NCBI RefSeq assembly: GCF_032062135.1
Contig: NC_092861.1
Location: 120,281,745-120,345,744, forward strand
Direction: 5' to 3'
Length of the DNA: 64,000 nt
Source of the DNA: Pyxicephalus adspersus
Lineage: Eukaryota; Chordata; Amphibia; Anura; Pyxicephalidae
In this document: in pieces, positions 23,990-35,311 of the stretch
How the letters are laid out: each line of letters opens with the position of its first letter
How positions within the stretch are numbered: the stretch's first letter is position 1
Program-made: the position numbers and the translations under genes
Notes under the pieces: model-generated
Database searches by the model: none
What the model was told of the DNA's origin: nothing
What the model saw: the letters and a program-made list of their open reading frames with translations, nothing else

Positions 23990-25164
23990 CTTTAGATTAC
24001 ATGAACGTGGCCAATACCCTTATGAATATGTGTGTGTTTTAGCTTGTTTTTATATACAGCATGCAATCAAATATGTCCATTTTATACGCCCATGGAGACA
24101 GCCATTAAACACATAGTAGTTATGCCTTTGGGCCTGTTACCACTGAAGTGTTGTGTCAATGAACTATGCAGAAACACATGTGCTAACACAACGGGGCAGA
24201 TTTACTAAAATAATTTACACAGTTCACTTACCATGGTGAATTATCATCTTGCAAGGGTTAATTCATGTGAACAGCTTATATTTACTAATAAATCAACACC
24301 AATGTGTGACAACACAAGGCATTGTGTGCTGGGTTGCCATTTATTCTTAGAGGCTCCCTAAACAGACCTTGCCAATGTACTTCAGTGCAATGTACAGCAA
24401 TGATCAGATCAGAATTAATTGACTTTAGAAGTAAAACATCTCCCTATGCGTACCTCATAGTTCCCTTTAATACTTTCTTTCTCTTCCTTTAAGTGCTCTA
24501 TAAGCCTAATATCTGTGCAATGTGCAAGCACAGAAGACTTAACCTGTACTAATTGAGCAGTATCAGTAGGTCATACATATTATCTAACATTAATTTGACC
24601 ACTGGTTTGCCCTAAAGCACAATGCTGACTATTCTTAGCACATTCAGTGTTATTAAATGATAAGACAGTACTAGCAAGTGATAAGAACCTACTAATATGT
24701 GATAAGACTCTTCTAATAAGTGATAAAGATGACAGACAAGGACAGGTGTTCCCTGTTACTGCAGAGAACTTGACATATTCAAGTGTGTTGGTATTTGCAC
24801 TCTGTCAGAGAAAACAGTAAAAGTGTATTAGAGATTCAACAGATTTAACTAGCCTTAATATTCATTAGTTAGTGGCCGAGTCATGTAATATTCAGTGAAA
24901 GCAATGCTGCAAATAACAATGTTTGTGCTATCAATTTAATCTAAATGTTGGGGATTTTTTTTTTAAAAAATAGATTTTGCAGCAAAAATCCTTTTTTTCC
25001 CAGGTTAAGAGATTTAGCGACCTGAACAAAGTTTTATAACTAAAATTGCTCAGGCAAGGTCAGGAGGATCCATGGGAAAAAGTCTTGGTTTAAAAATGGT
25101 CCATGCTACAGAAAATCCTATACTTTGATACCACTATGGACTATATTATTAAACACATATTCAC
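23990..25164. other. AT-rich non-coding DNA
   Basis: No gene seen. The string GGGGCAGATTTACTAAA at about 24192 and the following 200 bp may be an old MITE, but no mirrored end was found. TGATAAGA-type strings recur at 24658-24728 (TGATAAGACAGT, TGATAAGAACCT, TGATAAGACTCT, TGATAAAGATG), a loose tandem pattern. Confidence 0.35.
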
Positions 25165-25230
25165 TTATTTATTGTACAGCACTGTGTAATATGTTGGTGC
25201 TATATAAATACTAATATTAATAATAATTGT
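25165..25230 (+). mobile_element. L2-like retroposon 3' tail fragment
   Basis: Reads ATTGTACAGCACTGTGTAAT then ATGTTGGTGCTATATAAATA and ends in AAT triplets. This is the conserved tail of a widespread amphibian L2-like LINE/SINE. The same tail occurs at 36838-36966 and, reversed, at 56385-56553. Confidence 0.65.
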
Positions 25231-25245
25231 GAACATGTGGTTTGC

Positions 25246-25279
25246 ATGTAAGATTATTTACATTTAAATAATCTTACAT
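25246..25279. repeat. Perfect 15-bp inverted repeat, 4-nt loop
   Basis: ATGTAAGATTATTTA (25246-25260), spacer CATT, then TAAATAATCTTACAT (25265-25279), exact complements. It lies between the L2-like tail and a MITE fragment. Confidence 0.85.
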
Positions 25280-25281
25280 TG

Positions 25282-25345
25282 AGGCTGTGTTCAGACTGGC
25301 AGTGAGGTTGAACTGCTTCCATTGGGAAGACGCTACAAGCGTTCA
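25282..25345 (+). mobile_element. MITE family G end fragment
   Basis: GGCTGTGTTCAGACTGGCAG, then GGTTGAACTGCTTCC and GGGAAGACGCTACA match the terminal part of the complete element at 34570-34990. Confidence 0.5.
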
Positions 25346-28300
25346 TTTATCTGGGGTCACAATCATCTAGTTTATTTTTACAAGTTTGCAATGAATTCTG
25401 ATTGGTTGCTGTAAATATTGTACCTAGGAGATCCTATTTAAATATTATGGAACAAGTGAAATTAAGACATTACCACCAAAGCTGCATTTTATTCATTATC
25501 TGACATGAACTAGACACAATTCCACACTACTGATGTGTCAGACTGCAACTTCTAGTTAGGCCTCAAGGGCAAACTAAAGTCACATAAGCTTATTTATCCA
25601 ATATCTATTAATTTTACAATTGTCTGCTGATGAGATACAATTTTACCTAAACTATGAGTGCAGTTTTTAATATTGCCTTGGAGAGAAAAAAACATAATGA
25701 AAAGAAAATAGGAAGAAATTACTCAGACAAGTCTGTGTTGAAATAACCATTGTCTGTATGACATGTATTTTTCTGTATGAAAAATCTGAGATACTATTAA
25801 CTCCCAAGATTGTAGGCTGCTGGTAACAGAAATGATTTTATTCTTTCTCTAACCTCATATTGGCTAAAAGTAGATGCAAAAGAATGCATGTACCCATATA
25901 ATAGCTGGGGATATTTTAAATAAGCTGTCAAGGAATATAAGGGACACTGATTTATCTTGGCTCAATTGTGTGTTGAAAGCCAAAACTTTTTTTAGTTTTG
26001 GATGGAGTAAAGAAATGCTACAGGTATTGTCTGGAACTTTTCTGCCATTCTATTGAGATGATTACCCCTCATTTCCCCTCATCAGATTCCTTCTTGTAAT
26101 CAAAATATGTGTTCCTTTTAAAAGATGTCCACTTTTCCTGTTCACATGTAAAAATATCAGCTCTTTTTACAATAGTTACCAGAAAGAGAAGTCAGGGCAT
26201 TTCTGGCTATATGCAATATAAGTGGTCAGATAGAATTGACCCCAATAACACCCAGCCTTTCTCCACCGTCCTCAGTCACAACCTCATTTACCTTATGATC
26301 CCATTCATTCTCCCTATAAGGTCCTCTTGACCTCTTGGTGATCCTGAGTGGACAAAGGACCACCAAATGTCATGGAACATTAGTCAGTGACACGAGTGAG
26401 GCATTTAAAGCTACCTATGCCCTGTTCAGATGAAAGTCTTCCAGTAGTGACCCTCTTGGTGGCTTACAGTTTTCAGGAAGTGTAATGCCAAGAGCCGTCA
26501 AAGAAGTTGATGATGGAAGATGTTTCAATGTGTGCTATATTTCCTATTTCCTATAGTAACAACCAGCTATCACCATAACCCTAAGTGGTGAAAAAAAAAA
26601 ATTTGGTAATAAGCCGTCATAACTGGTGGCATAAAAAATACAATATCAGCTTTACATGGGTCAACCCTTTAAATACTCCATCCCTTTTTCACATGATGAA
26701 GCATGTATGGGCCCCATTTTTTCCAAGTTCGATAAGTAGATAAAATGCTATTTCTGCAAGCTGAATACTTTGAATGGCTGAGCTACTTACACTGGCATAG
26801 CGCCATACACTGATATGCAGAACAAGCCTCTAGCCACTGTGAAATTCCGATAATGTTAACCCTTTAAAAATTGCTGTGCTTTAGGATCCATACCCATATG
26901 CATTTTGCATCCATATGCATCCATATGCAAAAAAAAAGGCGTCCTTGTTTACATTCATATTAGTTTATAGTTGAGTATAAATGGTATATCTTGTTCAATG
27001 CAGTACAATAAATGTAGGTCTCCTATTCAGGCAGAAATGGCTGTTACTTTTATTGAATAAAAGTTTTTACCATTTTTTCTAAATGTAAAGCCTTTCATGA
27101 CAGGAACAACATTCCACCAAAAATCAATTGGTCTATCAAAAAAAGAAAAAAAATACATTTTCCCCTGGTATCTGATGTTTTTACTGTCCAATTTTAAAAT
27201 TAATTCTGTTCTGCACTCGAAAAATGTTACTTTACAGTTTTTCAAGAGATTAATCATTAGGCCCTGCAAAAAGAAGAATAAACAAAGCAGATTTTCTCTA
27301 AACTTTCTTTCTGACAAGCTGTCACAGCTTAAGCCAAAATGGAGCAGGTACCAAATACAGTACAATGGATTACAGAATAATTAAATGCTGATCGGGAGGA
27401 GAATTTCCTAAACACTATAATGCTACAAAATAGAAAAATTATTTATTGCTTTATTTTCTTCAATACTGTAAATCAGTTGTATTTAAGTAGCAAACCTGGG
27501 GGCTCCATCTGGCTTGTTAGTTTAAATGGATTAAAGCTGAACGCTAGGCAAACAGATAAATACCTTTACATACTTAAATAGGGAAAATGATTACATTTTT
27601 GAAAGTTATTGTTATTCTTTCTAATCCCACTAGTTTAACATAAGAGATGATGGCAATAGCTTGTCCACCTTGATATCTTCTGGGGCCTGGTTGATATATA
27701 TAAAAAAATATTCTATTAAAGATTATGTGGTATTATTTCCCATTATTTTTACTGAGAGTGAAAAAAAAACAGCAACAGCTTTGCATTATACAGGTGAGGA
27801 TTATATCTTGCACAGCTTGGCATGCCAATCACTGCCTGATCATTCCATCTACATGCATGACATTATTCTGCCTTTTTTTCTTCTCCCAGTAGATGAAATA
27901 CAAGTAGTATAGTAATATAGTAATATAGTAGACGTCCATAATAAATACTGTAGAGATAAAAGTCATTCCTAATAACATTTCCTACCATTTGTGTGGTTAC
28001 TAATCAGTTTACATTAGTTAGATCCATTTATACAAGCTCCAGACAAACAGGCAACAGGCTGACAAGCTCATCTCCGTGTCCTTCTTCTTCAAGTGGGCTA
28101 ACTGTTCATAAAATCTGTGGACAAGCAGATTTCTAAAATGGACAGTTCAACCAAACTCCTATTTCCATCAATGATAGGTACTGGATAGATAAACAATTTC
28201 TTATAACCCCTAGTAAAATTTATGCTGTTGGGTTCCTGGGTCTGCACACCACAAGATGATTGGGAGGTCCCCCAATATTGATGTGGGTGTTCCAATAAAT

Positions 28301-28559
28301 ACATTTATTTTAGGCTTTAGAAATATGAAAAGACATTATGATTGCTCAAAATGCAATAATAAGAGGGTACACCCAAAAACCCCAGTTGGACAGGAAAATA
28401 TGGTTAGGAAATCCTACTGCTGAAGACCTTCGGGGGCTGACTCTGTCCATCAGGAGTAAAATGTTCTTTAGTGGAGGCTGATCCTTTAACAAAATGTTCA
28501 TTTTTCCAACATTTAAATGTCATCCGGTTAAGATGGTATTACCTATTAAAGTAATTATT
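25346..28559. other. AT-rich non-coding DNA
   Basis: A long stretch without a recognisable gene. A short tandem of CATCCATATG units with several POU-like ATATGCAT/TTTTGCAT words lies at 26891-26928. A scrap of a frog-type repeat (TTAAAGCTGAACGCTAGGCA) lies at 27531-27550. The antiparallel frames of about 100 codons at 27027-27384 are low-complexity shadows. Confidence 0.4.
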
Positions 28560-29060
28560 TATTTTAATGAAATTTAAGTCCCAAATCCAGTTATCATTTA
28601 CAAGGCCCAAAAAGTAAATACAAAAACTCATTATGGCCATTTTGAACCTGTAGAGAGCTATAGCGTTCTACCACAGTCTCAACGCTATTTAGGTGAATAG
28701 GAAATTGGCTACATCGGATCGTGGCGTTGTTCCCAAAAGTGACAATTACTTTGGCCACATTGTTGCTATTTAGGATTGACAAATCCACTTCTCTGTTTAA
28801 AATCGTCTCTATAATGTATAGTGAGTATCTAGATTCTGGCAGCCAGCTTGAGAGTTATGTCAGTCGGCCTGGCCAGTCTCAGTGGCCGAAGATCCCGAAT
28901 CCAGAAGAGGACTGGATAAAGATGTCGGCGCTGGTAAAGGGGTGAGTTGGTTTTGTTAAAAAAAAATGTGAACAAGCAGGAACACTTTAATTTACTGCAA
29001 AGACATTACCTGTCCCTTCTGCCTGCTCTCAATTACCTGTGTTTTGTGCATTTAACCTAA
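28560..29060 (+). mobile_element. MITE family F-related fragment
   Basis: AAGATGTCGGCGCTGG, GGTGAGTTGG, TTACTGCAAAGACATTACCT and GTCCCTTCTG follow the order seen in copy 1 (AAGATGCCAGTGAAGG, TTGCAGAAGAGATATAGCCT, GTTCCTTCTG). This explains the GC-richer 74-codon frame at 28721-28945, which is therefore not called a gene. Its GGTGAGT is a repeat word, not evidence of a splice donor. Boundaries are approximate. Confidence 0.45.
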
Positions 29061-30690
29061 CTCAACTGCAAATAAGTTGCTGTAAAACAAACAACCAGAA
29101 AGGCAAATCATTTCAGAAAAAAAAATGTTCAAATTACGTAACAGTTCAGTGCAAAATAATTTGGTTTAACAATTAATATTTCCCAAATATTTGATAGTCA
29201 GAGTTGGAATACGTGTGAATAAATTGTTAAAGCTTCATTGACATCTATCATACAGAATCAGTATCCATGAATATGTATAATACACACTTGTAAATACAAA
29301 ACACATAATTCTTATAAGAATATTTTAAATGATATAACCTAAACCATATCTGACACTCCATGAAATGACTGCCATACTATAAATACAAATGTCATTCTAG
29401 TAGCACACAGCCATTACGTTGTCTCCCATGTGACAATGTAATGGCTCACACAGTTATGGCAGGATTAAGTGGTAACACTTCATCAGTTCTTGACTTTCAA
29501 TGGGTGAAATTTATTTTTGCTAAACTGTGCCACCCAGTGTTTAAACTGAGTCTAGCCACCTCTTGGATCATTGGCAAAGAAATATAATGCCTTATTTATT
29601 GGGCTCACAGAGACCATGCTGCCTCGTATTAAAGTGGTTTGATCACATAGTAATAACTGCTGCTAGAATTACATAATTGCCATATATTAGTATGTGCTTT
29701 CAAATACATATATTGGCCTGTTGTAGAATTAAAATGCAGTGCAGTTGATTGACCATAGATATAAAGTATGTTTTATAGCTCAATGAATGAAGTAGAGCTG
29801 TGTTCAATTCAATCATCCATTCACGTTTCAGCATTCAAAATTAAAAGAACGGAAAATTATTCATAAAGTTAGTATTTTCTATTGATTTTGTAAATAACTC
29901 AGATATTATAATTTATAGTTTTTTTTCTCATTTCCTCCAGTTGCTAATAAAGCAGACTTTTGTGAAAATGGTGGAAGATCTGCTAAAATATAAATATTTA
30001 TTAAATTTACAGCATTTTAAGATAAAAACAAAAACATGTCTACTGGCATCTGTGTGATGTTTCAATGCAACCTGGAATTGCATGAAACCCCATGACCCCA
30101 ATGTGCTGCTTCAAGAGAACAGAAGCCTATTGTACTGGAGCAAATGTTTAGGCACCTTTATAATACAGGTGGTGTGTAGGACTGTTCATCCATCTATCTC
30201 TAATAGGATGGTTGTCCATGGCCTGACAATGTCAGTGGATTTAAGTTAAGCCCCTGGCAGAAGATGGCATGTGGTTAGCTTACAATACATCCCACCAGAC
30301 ATAAGAATACAAGAAAAAAATCTGGAACACATCTGCATAATAAAATGTGATGTTGATTGACATGTACCCCATACACCCTTATGTAATAAGCAATATTATT
30401 TTTACATATAATTTCTGGAAATGATAAATAATAATGAGCATCAAAATTCAACGGAGGTTTGGGGGACCACTGTAAACATTTCCCAATTTCCCACATTTCC
30501 CAAAGTTTATTTTTTAAATAGTTTTCTATACAGTAATAAATGTTATATACAGCATGTCCATCTCAAACTAAGTGGCATCAAAGTGTATGAATATACAATG
30601 AATACAGCTGTGCTAAAACTAATTCATGACACTATTAATCTCAATTAAATACATAAACATTTTAACGCTGTGTTATTTTTATGGGTGCTT
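29061..30690. other. AT-rich non-coding DNA
   Basis: No feature recognised. A weak inverted pattern around 29411-29441 (CCATTACGTTGTC ... GACAATGTAATGG) is a short hairpin. Confidence 0.4.
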
Positions 30691-30893
30691 GGGATTGATT
30701 TATAAAAACTCTCCAGGACTATTGAAGATAAGACTATCATGGAAGAACCTGGGTGATCCAACGAACCTGGAATGGATTTTTAAAACATCATTTGCTTTTA
30801 GTTGACATATGTTTTCAATCCATTCCAGGTTTGCTGGTTCACCCATGTTCCTCTGTCTTCACCAGTCTTGGAGAGCTTTAATTAATCAGACCC
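30691..30893. mobile_element. Palindromic MITE family A (complete)
   Basis: About 200 bp, almost fully self-complementary: the left arm GGGATTGATTTATAAAAACT then CTCCAGGACT mirrors the right arm CCAGTCTTGGAGAGCTTTAA then TTAATCAGACCC. The inner arms GATCCAACGAACCTGGAATG and CATTCCAGGTTTGCTGGTTC also pair. No target duplication is clear. Further copies lie at 21001, 35111, 36794 and 38555. Confidence 0.75.
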
Positions 30894-30924
30894 CTAGTAG
30901 CTGTTTTCAATGTAAATGAATACA

Positions 30925-30946
30925 CTTCGGCACCACCTAGTGGTTC
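30925..30946 (-). promoter_or_regulatory. CTCF-like site
   Basis: The minus strand reads CCACTAGGTGGTGCCG (30928-30943). It matches the CTCF core CCASYAGRKGGC at 11 of 12 positions, with the final C replaced by T, and GC follows as in many sites. It lies 35 bp outside a MITE, in unique sequence. Whether it is bound is unknown. Confidence 0.4.
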
Positions 30947-31880
30947 AGATGAGATCTGCAGACTTCCTAAAACTCTATATTCCCAACACAACTTTTAATT
31001 TTGATTTACACATTCCATCCAGTGAATCCTACTAATTCCAAAAGCATCACATTTAGACCGTTTTTTTATTTATGAGACAAGTAAACAAGTAAAAGGTATG
31101 GTATTGAAGTTGTGGCTACAGGTGACATAGCAGGTCCAGAACTTAGCAAGACAAATTGTGAATTTATTTTCTTAAATATGAAATTCTCTGTGAATATCTA
31201 TGTATGCTTGTTGTTAAAAAGGTTTTAAAACGTGAGGCACAAAAATGACTTCTTATGAAATCTGTATAATAAGACTGATCATAAAGGGAAGAAAAGCATG
31301 AAATAGTACAAACAACACTATAGTTTGATATGTCTCCCTGGCATACAGCTTTATTAACTATGACTACAACATAACAAAATTAGGCAAGTTCCCACCCAAC
31401 ATTATTCTGTTTCTGCTCCGATCTATATCCGAGTAGAAACTATAAACTATAAATAAATATATATACAAGAAAATAACTCTTATGTTCAAATACACAAAAC
31501 TATAAAAAACAGATATTGATCTTGTCTCCCCTCAATTACACAAGGGAATGCTTATGTCGATCATTTTTATGCCTTGATATCACATGCAATAAGCTTTCTC
31601 TTTTATGTATAAATTATGGAAGCCTGGCGTGACACAGGAGACGCCTTAAGCCTAACAACATAAAAAAGACTTTTATATGACTTTTATAAGACAGAAACAC
31701 CAACAATATTGTTACAGTTCTCCTTACTGAACATGATCTGAATGTTTGCCATGGACACAAAAGCGATAATTTATTAAGAGTAAAATCGCTTTGCTCAGAG
31801 CAAAAGCTTAGTTAATAAGGTAAAACTGTGCTGACTTCAATCATGTAGTCATGTATATATATAACTTTCTCTGCACATGA
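30947..31880. other. AT-rich non-coding DNA
   Basis: Nothing recognised. Confidence 0.45.
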
Positions 31881-31883
31881 TTG

Positions 31884-31915
31884 GGTAAACAGTATTTACA
31901 TGGCCAGGTAAACAA
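31884..31915. promoter_or_regulatory. Cluster of three forkhead-type words
   Basis: GTAAACA (31885-31891), GTATTTAC (31892-31899, reversed GTAAATAC) and GTAAACAA (31908-31915) lie within 31 bp, the first two head-to-head. Each word is common in AT-rich DNA, so the spacing is the only unusual point. Confidence 0.25.
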
Positions 31916-32096
31916 TCAATATCTGCCTGAATTGCTTTGGTGCACAGATTGACATTTTATGAAATATTGATTGGAATGCCACCACTAGATTAGTACCTCT
32001 CGATGCAGTGCAAAGCCATTGATCATTCCAATATAGAATCATATAGAAAGGATAAAAGCAATATTAAAGGCTAGGAAAGTAAAGCAGTGAAAACTG

Positions 32097-32477
32097 TAAT
32101 GTTCTCTCAGTGGTCAGTGAAGGGCCCGTTTACACAGTGGGTCAGTGAAATGGTCCTCAACATTTGTATTGGGTTATTAGAAGGGTGGTCAGTGGTCAAG
32201 AAAAATCGCCTTACATTAGTGGTCATTGGGAAAAGGATCATCCTATACTGGTGGTCATTAAGAGAAGGACCAATTGCACTGGTGATCAGTGGAAAGAATA
32301 GTCTGTACAAGAAAGGTCAGTAAAAAAAAAGTCTCTATTGCACTGGTGGTCAGAGTTCCCCTTATAGTTACCTGAAAAGGATATCAGTGTCAGTTGTTTG
32401 TTATTTGAAAGCTAAACATTGATCACTGCTGAAGGAACACCTAGCAAACTCTGGAGAAACCCAATTAGGAAAGGCTG
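32097..32477 (-). mobile_element. hAT family B copy with expanded internal unit
   Basis: Read on the minus strand, the end at 32477 is CAGCCTTTCCTAATTGGGTT, then TCTCCAGAGTTTGCTAGGTG, TTCCTTC, matching the family B 5' terminus. The other half is an array of the family's internal unit. No 8-bp target duplication was found; the left end is fuzzy. Confidence 0.65.
32114..32349. repeat. Diverged minisatellite, units of about 32 bp
   Basis: At least seven units begin TCAGTG/TCATTG/TCATTA and end near CACTGGTGG: starts at 32114, 32142, 32189, 32223, 32255, 32286 and 32317 (the second is longer, 47 bp). A typical unit is TCATTGGGAAAAGGATCATC then CTATACTGGTGG. Normal family B copies carry only two or so of these units. 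Confidence 0.8.
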
Positions 32478-32865
32478 GTTTGTTTGATTTAAAACATTAA
32501 ATAGTATATTGCCCTCAATGGCCAGTAACCACACACAGTTTTAGTATTTCTCTGAAAGACAGCAGTAAATAAAGGAAAAAAACAGAGTAAAAAAATGGCA
32601 TGGACCTCCGGTGTATGTCTAGCTTTAGAAACATTACCAGCCTAAATATTCTACTCCATGTAACTATATAGGCTAGTCTGTTATGTATTGATCCCCATGG
32701 CCACAGACTTCATACAATATTACACACTAAAATGATATTTTGCATGGAAACCTTTACCCATCATTGTTTTTACTCATCCTTGTCTCAATTATTTGTCTAA
32801 AACTACAGTCAATATCCTTTGCTTCTACGTTCATAAATTTATATAAATAATTTAGGTTTAACTTT

Positions 32866-33010
32866 TTAATCCTAAAGTAGATCTAAACCCAATCACAAAA
32901 ATCTAATAAACATTAAAATGTAAGTGATTAAGTCCTTTAAACACTGCAGTTCTCATTGAAATCATGCTGACACACATTGTGTAGGCACACCATTAGCAGG
33001 AGTAGATTAG
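32866..33010. mobile_element. MITE family F end fragment
   Basis: CCTAAAGTAGATCTAAACCC resembles the family F terminus (GTTAAAGTAGAACTAAAC). The following interior is degraded. Low-confidence boundary. Confidence 0.35.
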
Positions 33011-33031
33011 AAGGACTAGGATACACAGAAT

Positions 33032-33034
<3 letters not shown>

Positions 33035-33078
<44 letters not shown>

Positions 33079-33089
33079 TTATTTATTTA
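33035..33089. repeat. (AT)n followed by (TTTA)n
   Basis: About 20 AT dinucleotides, then four TTTA units. Confidence 0.9.
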
Positions 33090-34569
33090 AATTGATAATA
33101 ATATTGTCTTATTTAGTACTTTTTGTTATATTTACCTGTTTGAGCACCTAACTGTAAAAGTCAGGCAGATTACTTGGGGGAATTTTTAACTTTTTAGTTA
33201 TTGCCTGTACTGCCAAAATATCGATTGTTAAGATTTTAATTTGACTTCCTAAGAAAGTTCAGTTTGTCACAAAAAATGTATTTCATTAAAATTTTTATGT
33301 GGGCAGCCCTGACCATCAGAGATGTAATATAACTGTGTTCTGCAATAAAGCGGTAGTCCAAAGAGAAACTTTGACAGTTCCAATAAGATGCTTTTAGTAA
33401 AAGAAAAAAAAAGCCAGGACAAGTATAATAACCAAGGCTTCATTTCAGCTTTAAACCACTTTTTTGCATATCATACCTGTTACTTCACAATTCATCATAC
33501 ACACTTATTTAGTTTGCTAGAATGAAAAAAATGCCTATCATTCACAACGATTATACTACTAGATAATAGGATGGTGCGGACCCAATGTGCCTGCTTTTAG
33601 GATAGCGGTAAAGACCTGTTTGGCTATATAATTATTTATCCAGACCGCAATGACATTGTCAAATTGAATAAAAAGAACGTACTGTAAATGTGCTTCACTT
33701 ACTACTCTCAGTTTGTTCTCAAAGTAATAATATGCTTTGGTCTTTGCCAATGTTTGAAAAAGTTAGAAAGCCAAGTATAGTTATTGGCAGTACCAAAGAG
33801 ATAAAATAGGTAATAAGAGCTCTATATCAGAGAGGTAAAAAACCTTATATCAGTTTTATGTGGGCTGCTGTCCCCAGTATTGTATTTTTTGGGGAAAGGG
33901 GGAGTCACTTCAATCTGTAGAACCAACAGAGAGCTCTTCTACAAGGCACTGAACTGTGGATATAAATTAAAAAAAAAAAAAATAGAGGTCATATAAAGTG
34001 AGTTCTGATCTTGTGAGAGATAAAGCACACTCTTTAGAGTTCTGATGATTTTATCTTAATATTGTCAGCTAACACAGTAATGAGCGGAAGCATGACAAAT
34101 AAACAGTGAAACAGGACCAGCCACAATTTTGTATCATTATGGATGTAACTTTTCATAACATTTCCATCACCTGGTCAATACAAAAGAATTAGTATTTCAT
34201 GTGATTTGTTATTCATCATTTTTTGTGTTCTCCTGAATCGTTGCATGTCTTATTTACAAAGAATAATGGTGTTTAGAAATAAATGGGTAGATGATCTCAT
34301 TTTTACAGATTTAATACATTTCTAATTATATATTCAGCAGAATAAAAAAATTGCAGCAAAATACCTGGTTTTCAATTACTTCATTGTTAACTTTTTTTTC
34401 AACTACGTTACTTATAGACGTGCAGTTTTTTTGCAGTAGACTTAATAGGAACTCTTGCAAAGAAGCAGTGTTCCAAATTCTGGCACCAATGTCCTTTCAG
34501 CTTTCATCTTTTTTGGAAAGCAAGGCTATCTTCAGATAGATGATATGGTTGCTCTGTGGTTCTTGCTTC
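33090..34569. other. AT-rich non-coding DNA
   Basis: No gene or classifiable repeat recognised. A short A-run lies at about 33969-33981. Confidence 0.45.
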
Positions 34570-34990
34570 CCCGTGCCACTGAACCACTGCCTGGGGGAAG
34601 ACGCTACATGTTGCATCCACACGTGGCAGCCCAATAGAAAATGAATGGGAGCGTTTCAGTACTGCTTACTGCCACCCCCTGTCAAATGTGCAAACACTAG
34701 TTCTTGATAAACTAAGCTGGTTCTTTAGGAATCGGCACTGGGGTATAGCTGACAAGCTTTCTTGCCACTGGGCTGTTGAACAGCTGGCACCAAGGTAGCC
34801 TCTTGGCCGCCTGAAATGCAACACTGGTTTTTGAAGAACCAACATTTGCAGATTTGACAGCTAGCAGCACTGAGTGGTATCAAACCACTCACTGACTCCC
34901 CATTTGCCATGGGTAGATACTACATGTAGAGTCTCCCCCAAGAAAGTGGTTCAGTTACACTGCAAACTCAATGCCAGTGTGAACATATGG
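34570..34990. mobile_element. MITE family G with long inverted ends
   Basis: The left arm (ACTGAACCACTGCCTGGGGG then AAGACGCTACATG) pairs with the reverse complement of the right arm (ACTGAACCACTTTCTTGGGG then GAGACTCTACATG). Pairing continues inward through the GTGGCA-type and CTGTCAAAT words, for arms of over 100 bp with mismatches. No transposase is present. A terminal fragment of the same family is at 25282-25345. Confidence 0.65.
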
Positions 34991-35110
34991 ACTGCCTTAC
35001 TTTAGAGCGAACCTGTCACAATAGATATAAAGAGCCTGATACATAGCTGAGCTCCTTTAGAAAAAATGTTCAATACCTGGCAGATCATGGCTTTTGTATT
35101 TAAAGGCACT

Positions 35111-35311
35111 GGGCCTGATTTATTGAAGCTCTCCAAGGCTGGAGAAGATACACTTTCATCAATGAACCTTGGTGATCCAGCAAATCTAGAATGGATTTCT
35201 TAAAGTCATTTGCTGTTTGTTAGCAAATGTTTTTAATTCTGGACCAGGTCTATTCCAGGTTTCATTGATGAGAGTGTATCCTCACCAGCCTTGGACCGCT
35301 TTAATAAACAG
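35111..35311. mobile_element. Palindromic MITE family A (complete)
   Basis: Starts GGGCCTGATTTATTGAAGCT and CTCCAAGGCTGGAGAAG, and ends CCAGCCTTGGACCGCTTTAA. The arms pair through ATACACTTTCATCAATGAAC and TTTCATTGATGAGAGTGTAT. Confidence 0.75.

Noticed and set aside
27027..27384. Antiparallel frames of 112 and 95 codons
   Set aside because: AT-rich mutual shadows with no family resemblance; lengths fit chance.
28721..28945. 74-codon frame followed by GGTGAGT, looking like an exon with a donor
   Set aside because: The GATGTCGGCGCTGG...GGTGAGT block follows the interior order of MITE family F (7588-7985 and 40537-40760), so it is repeat sequence.
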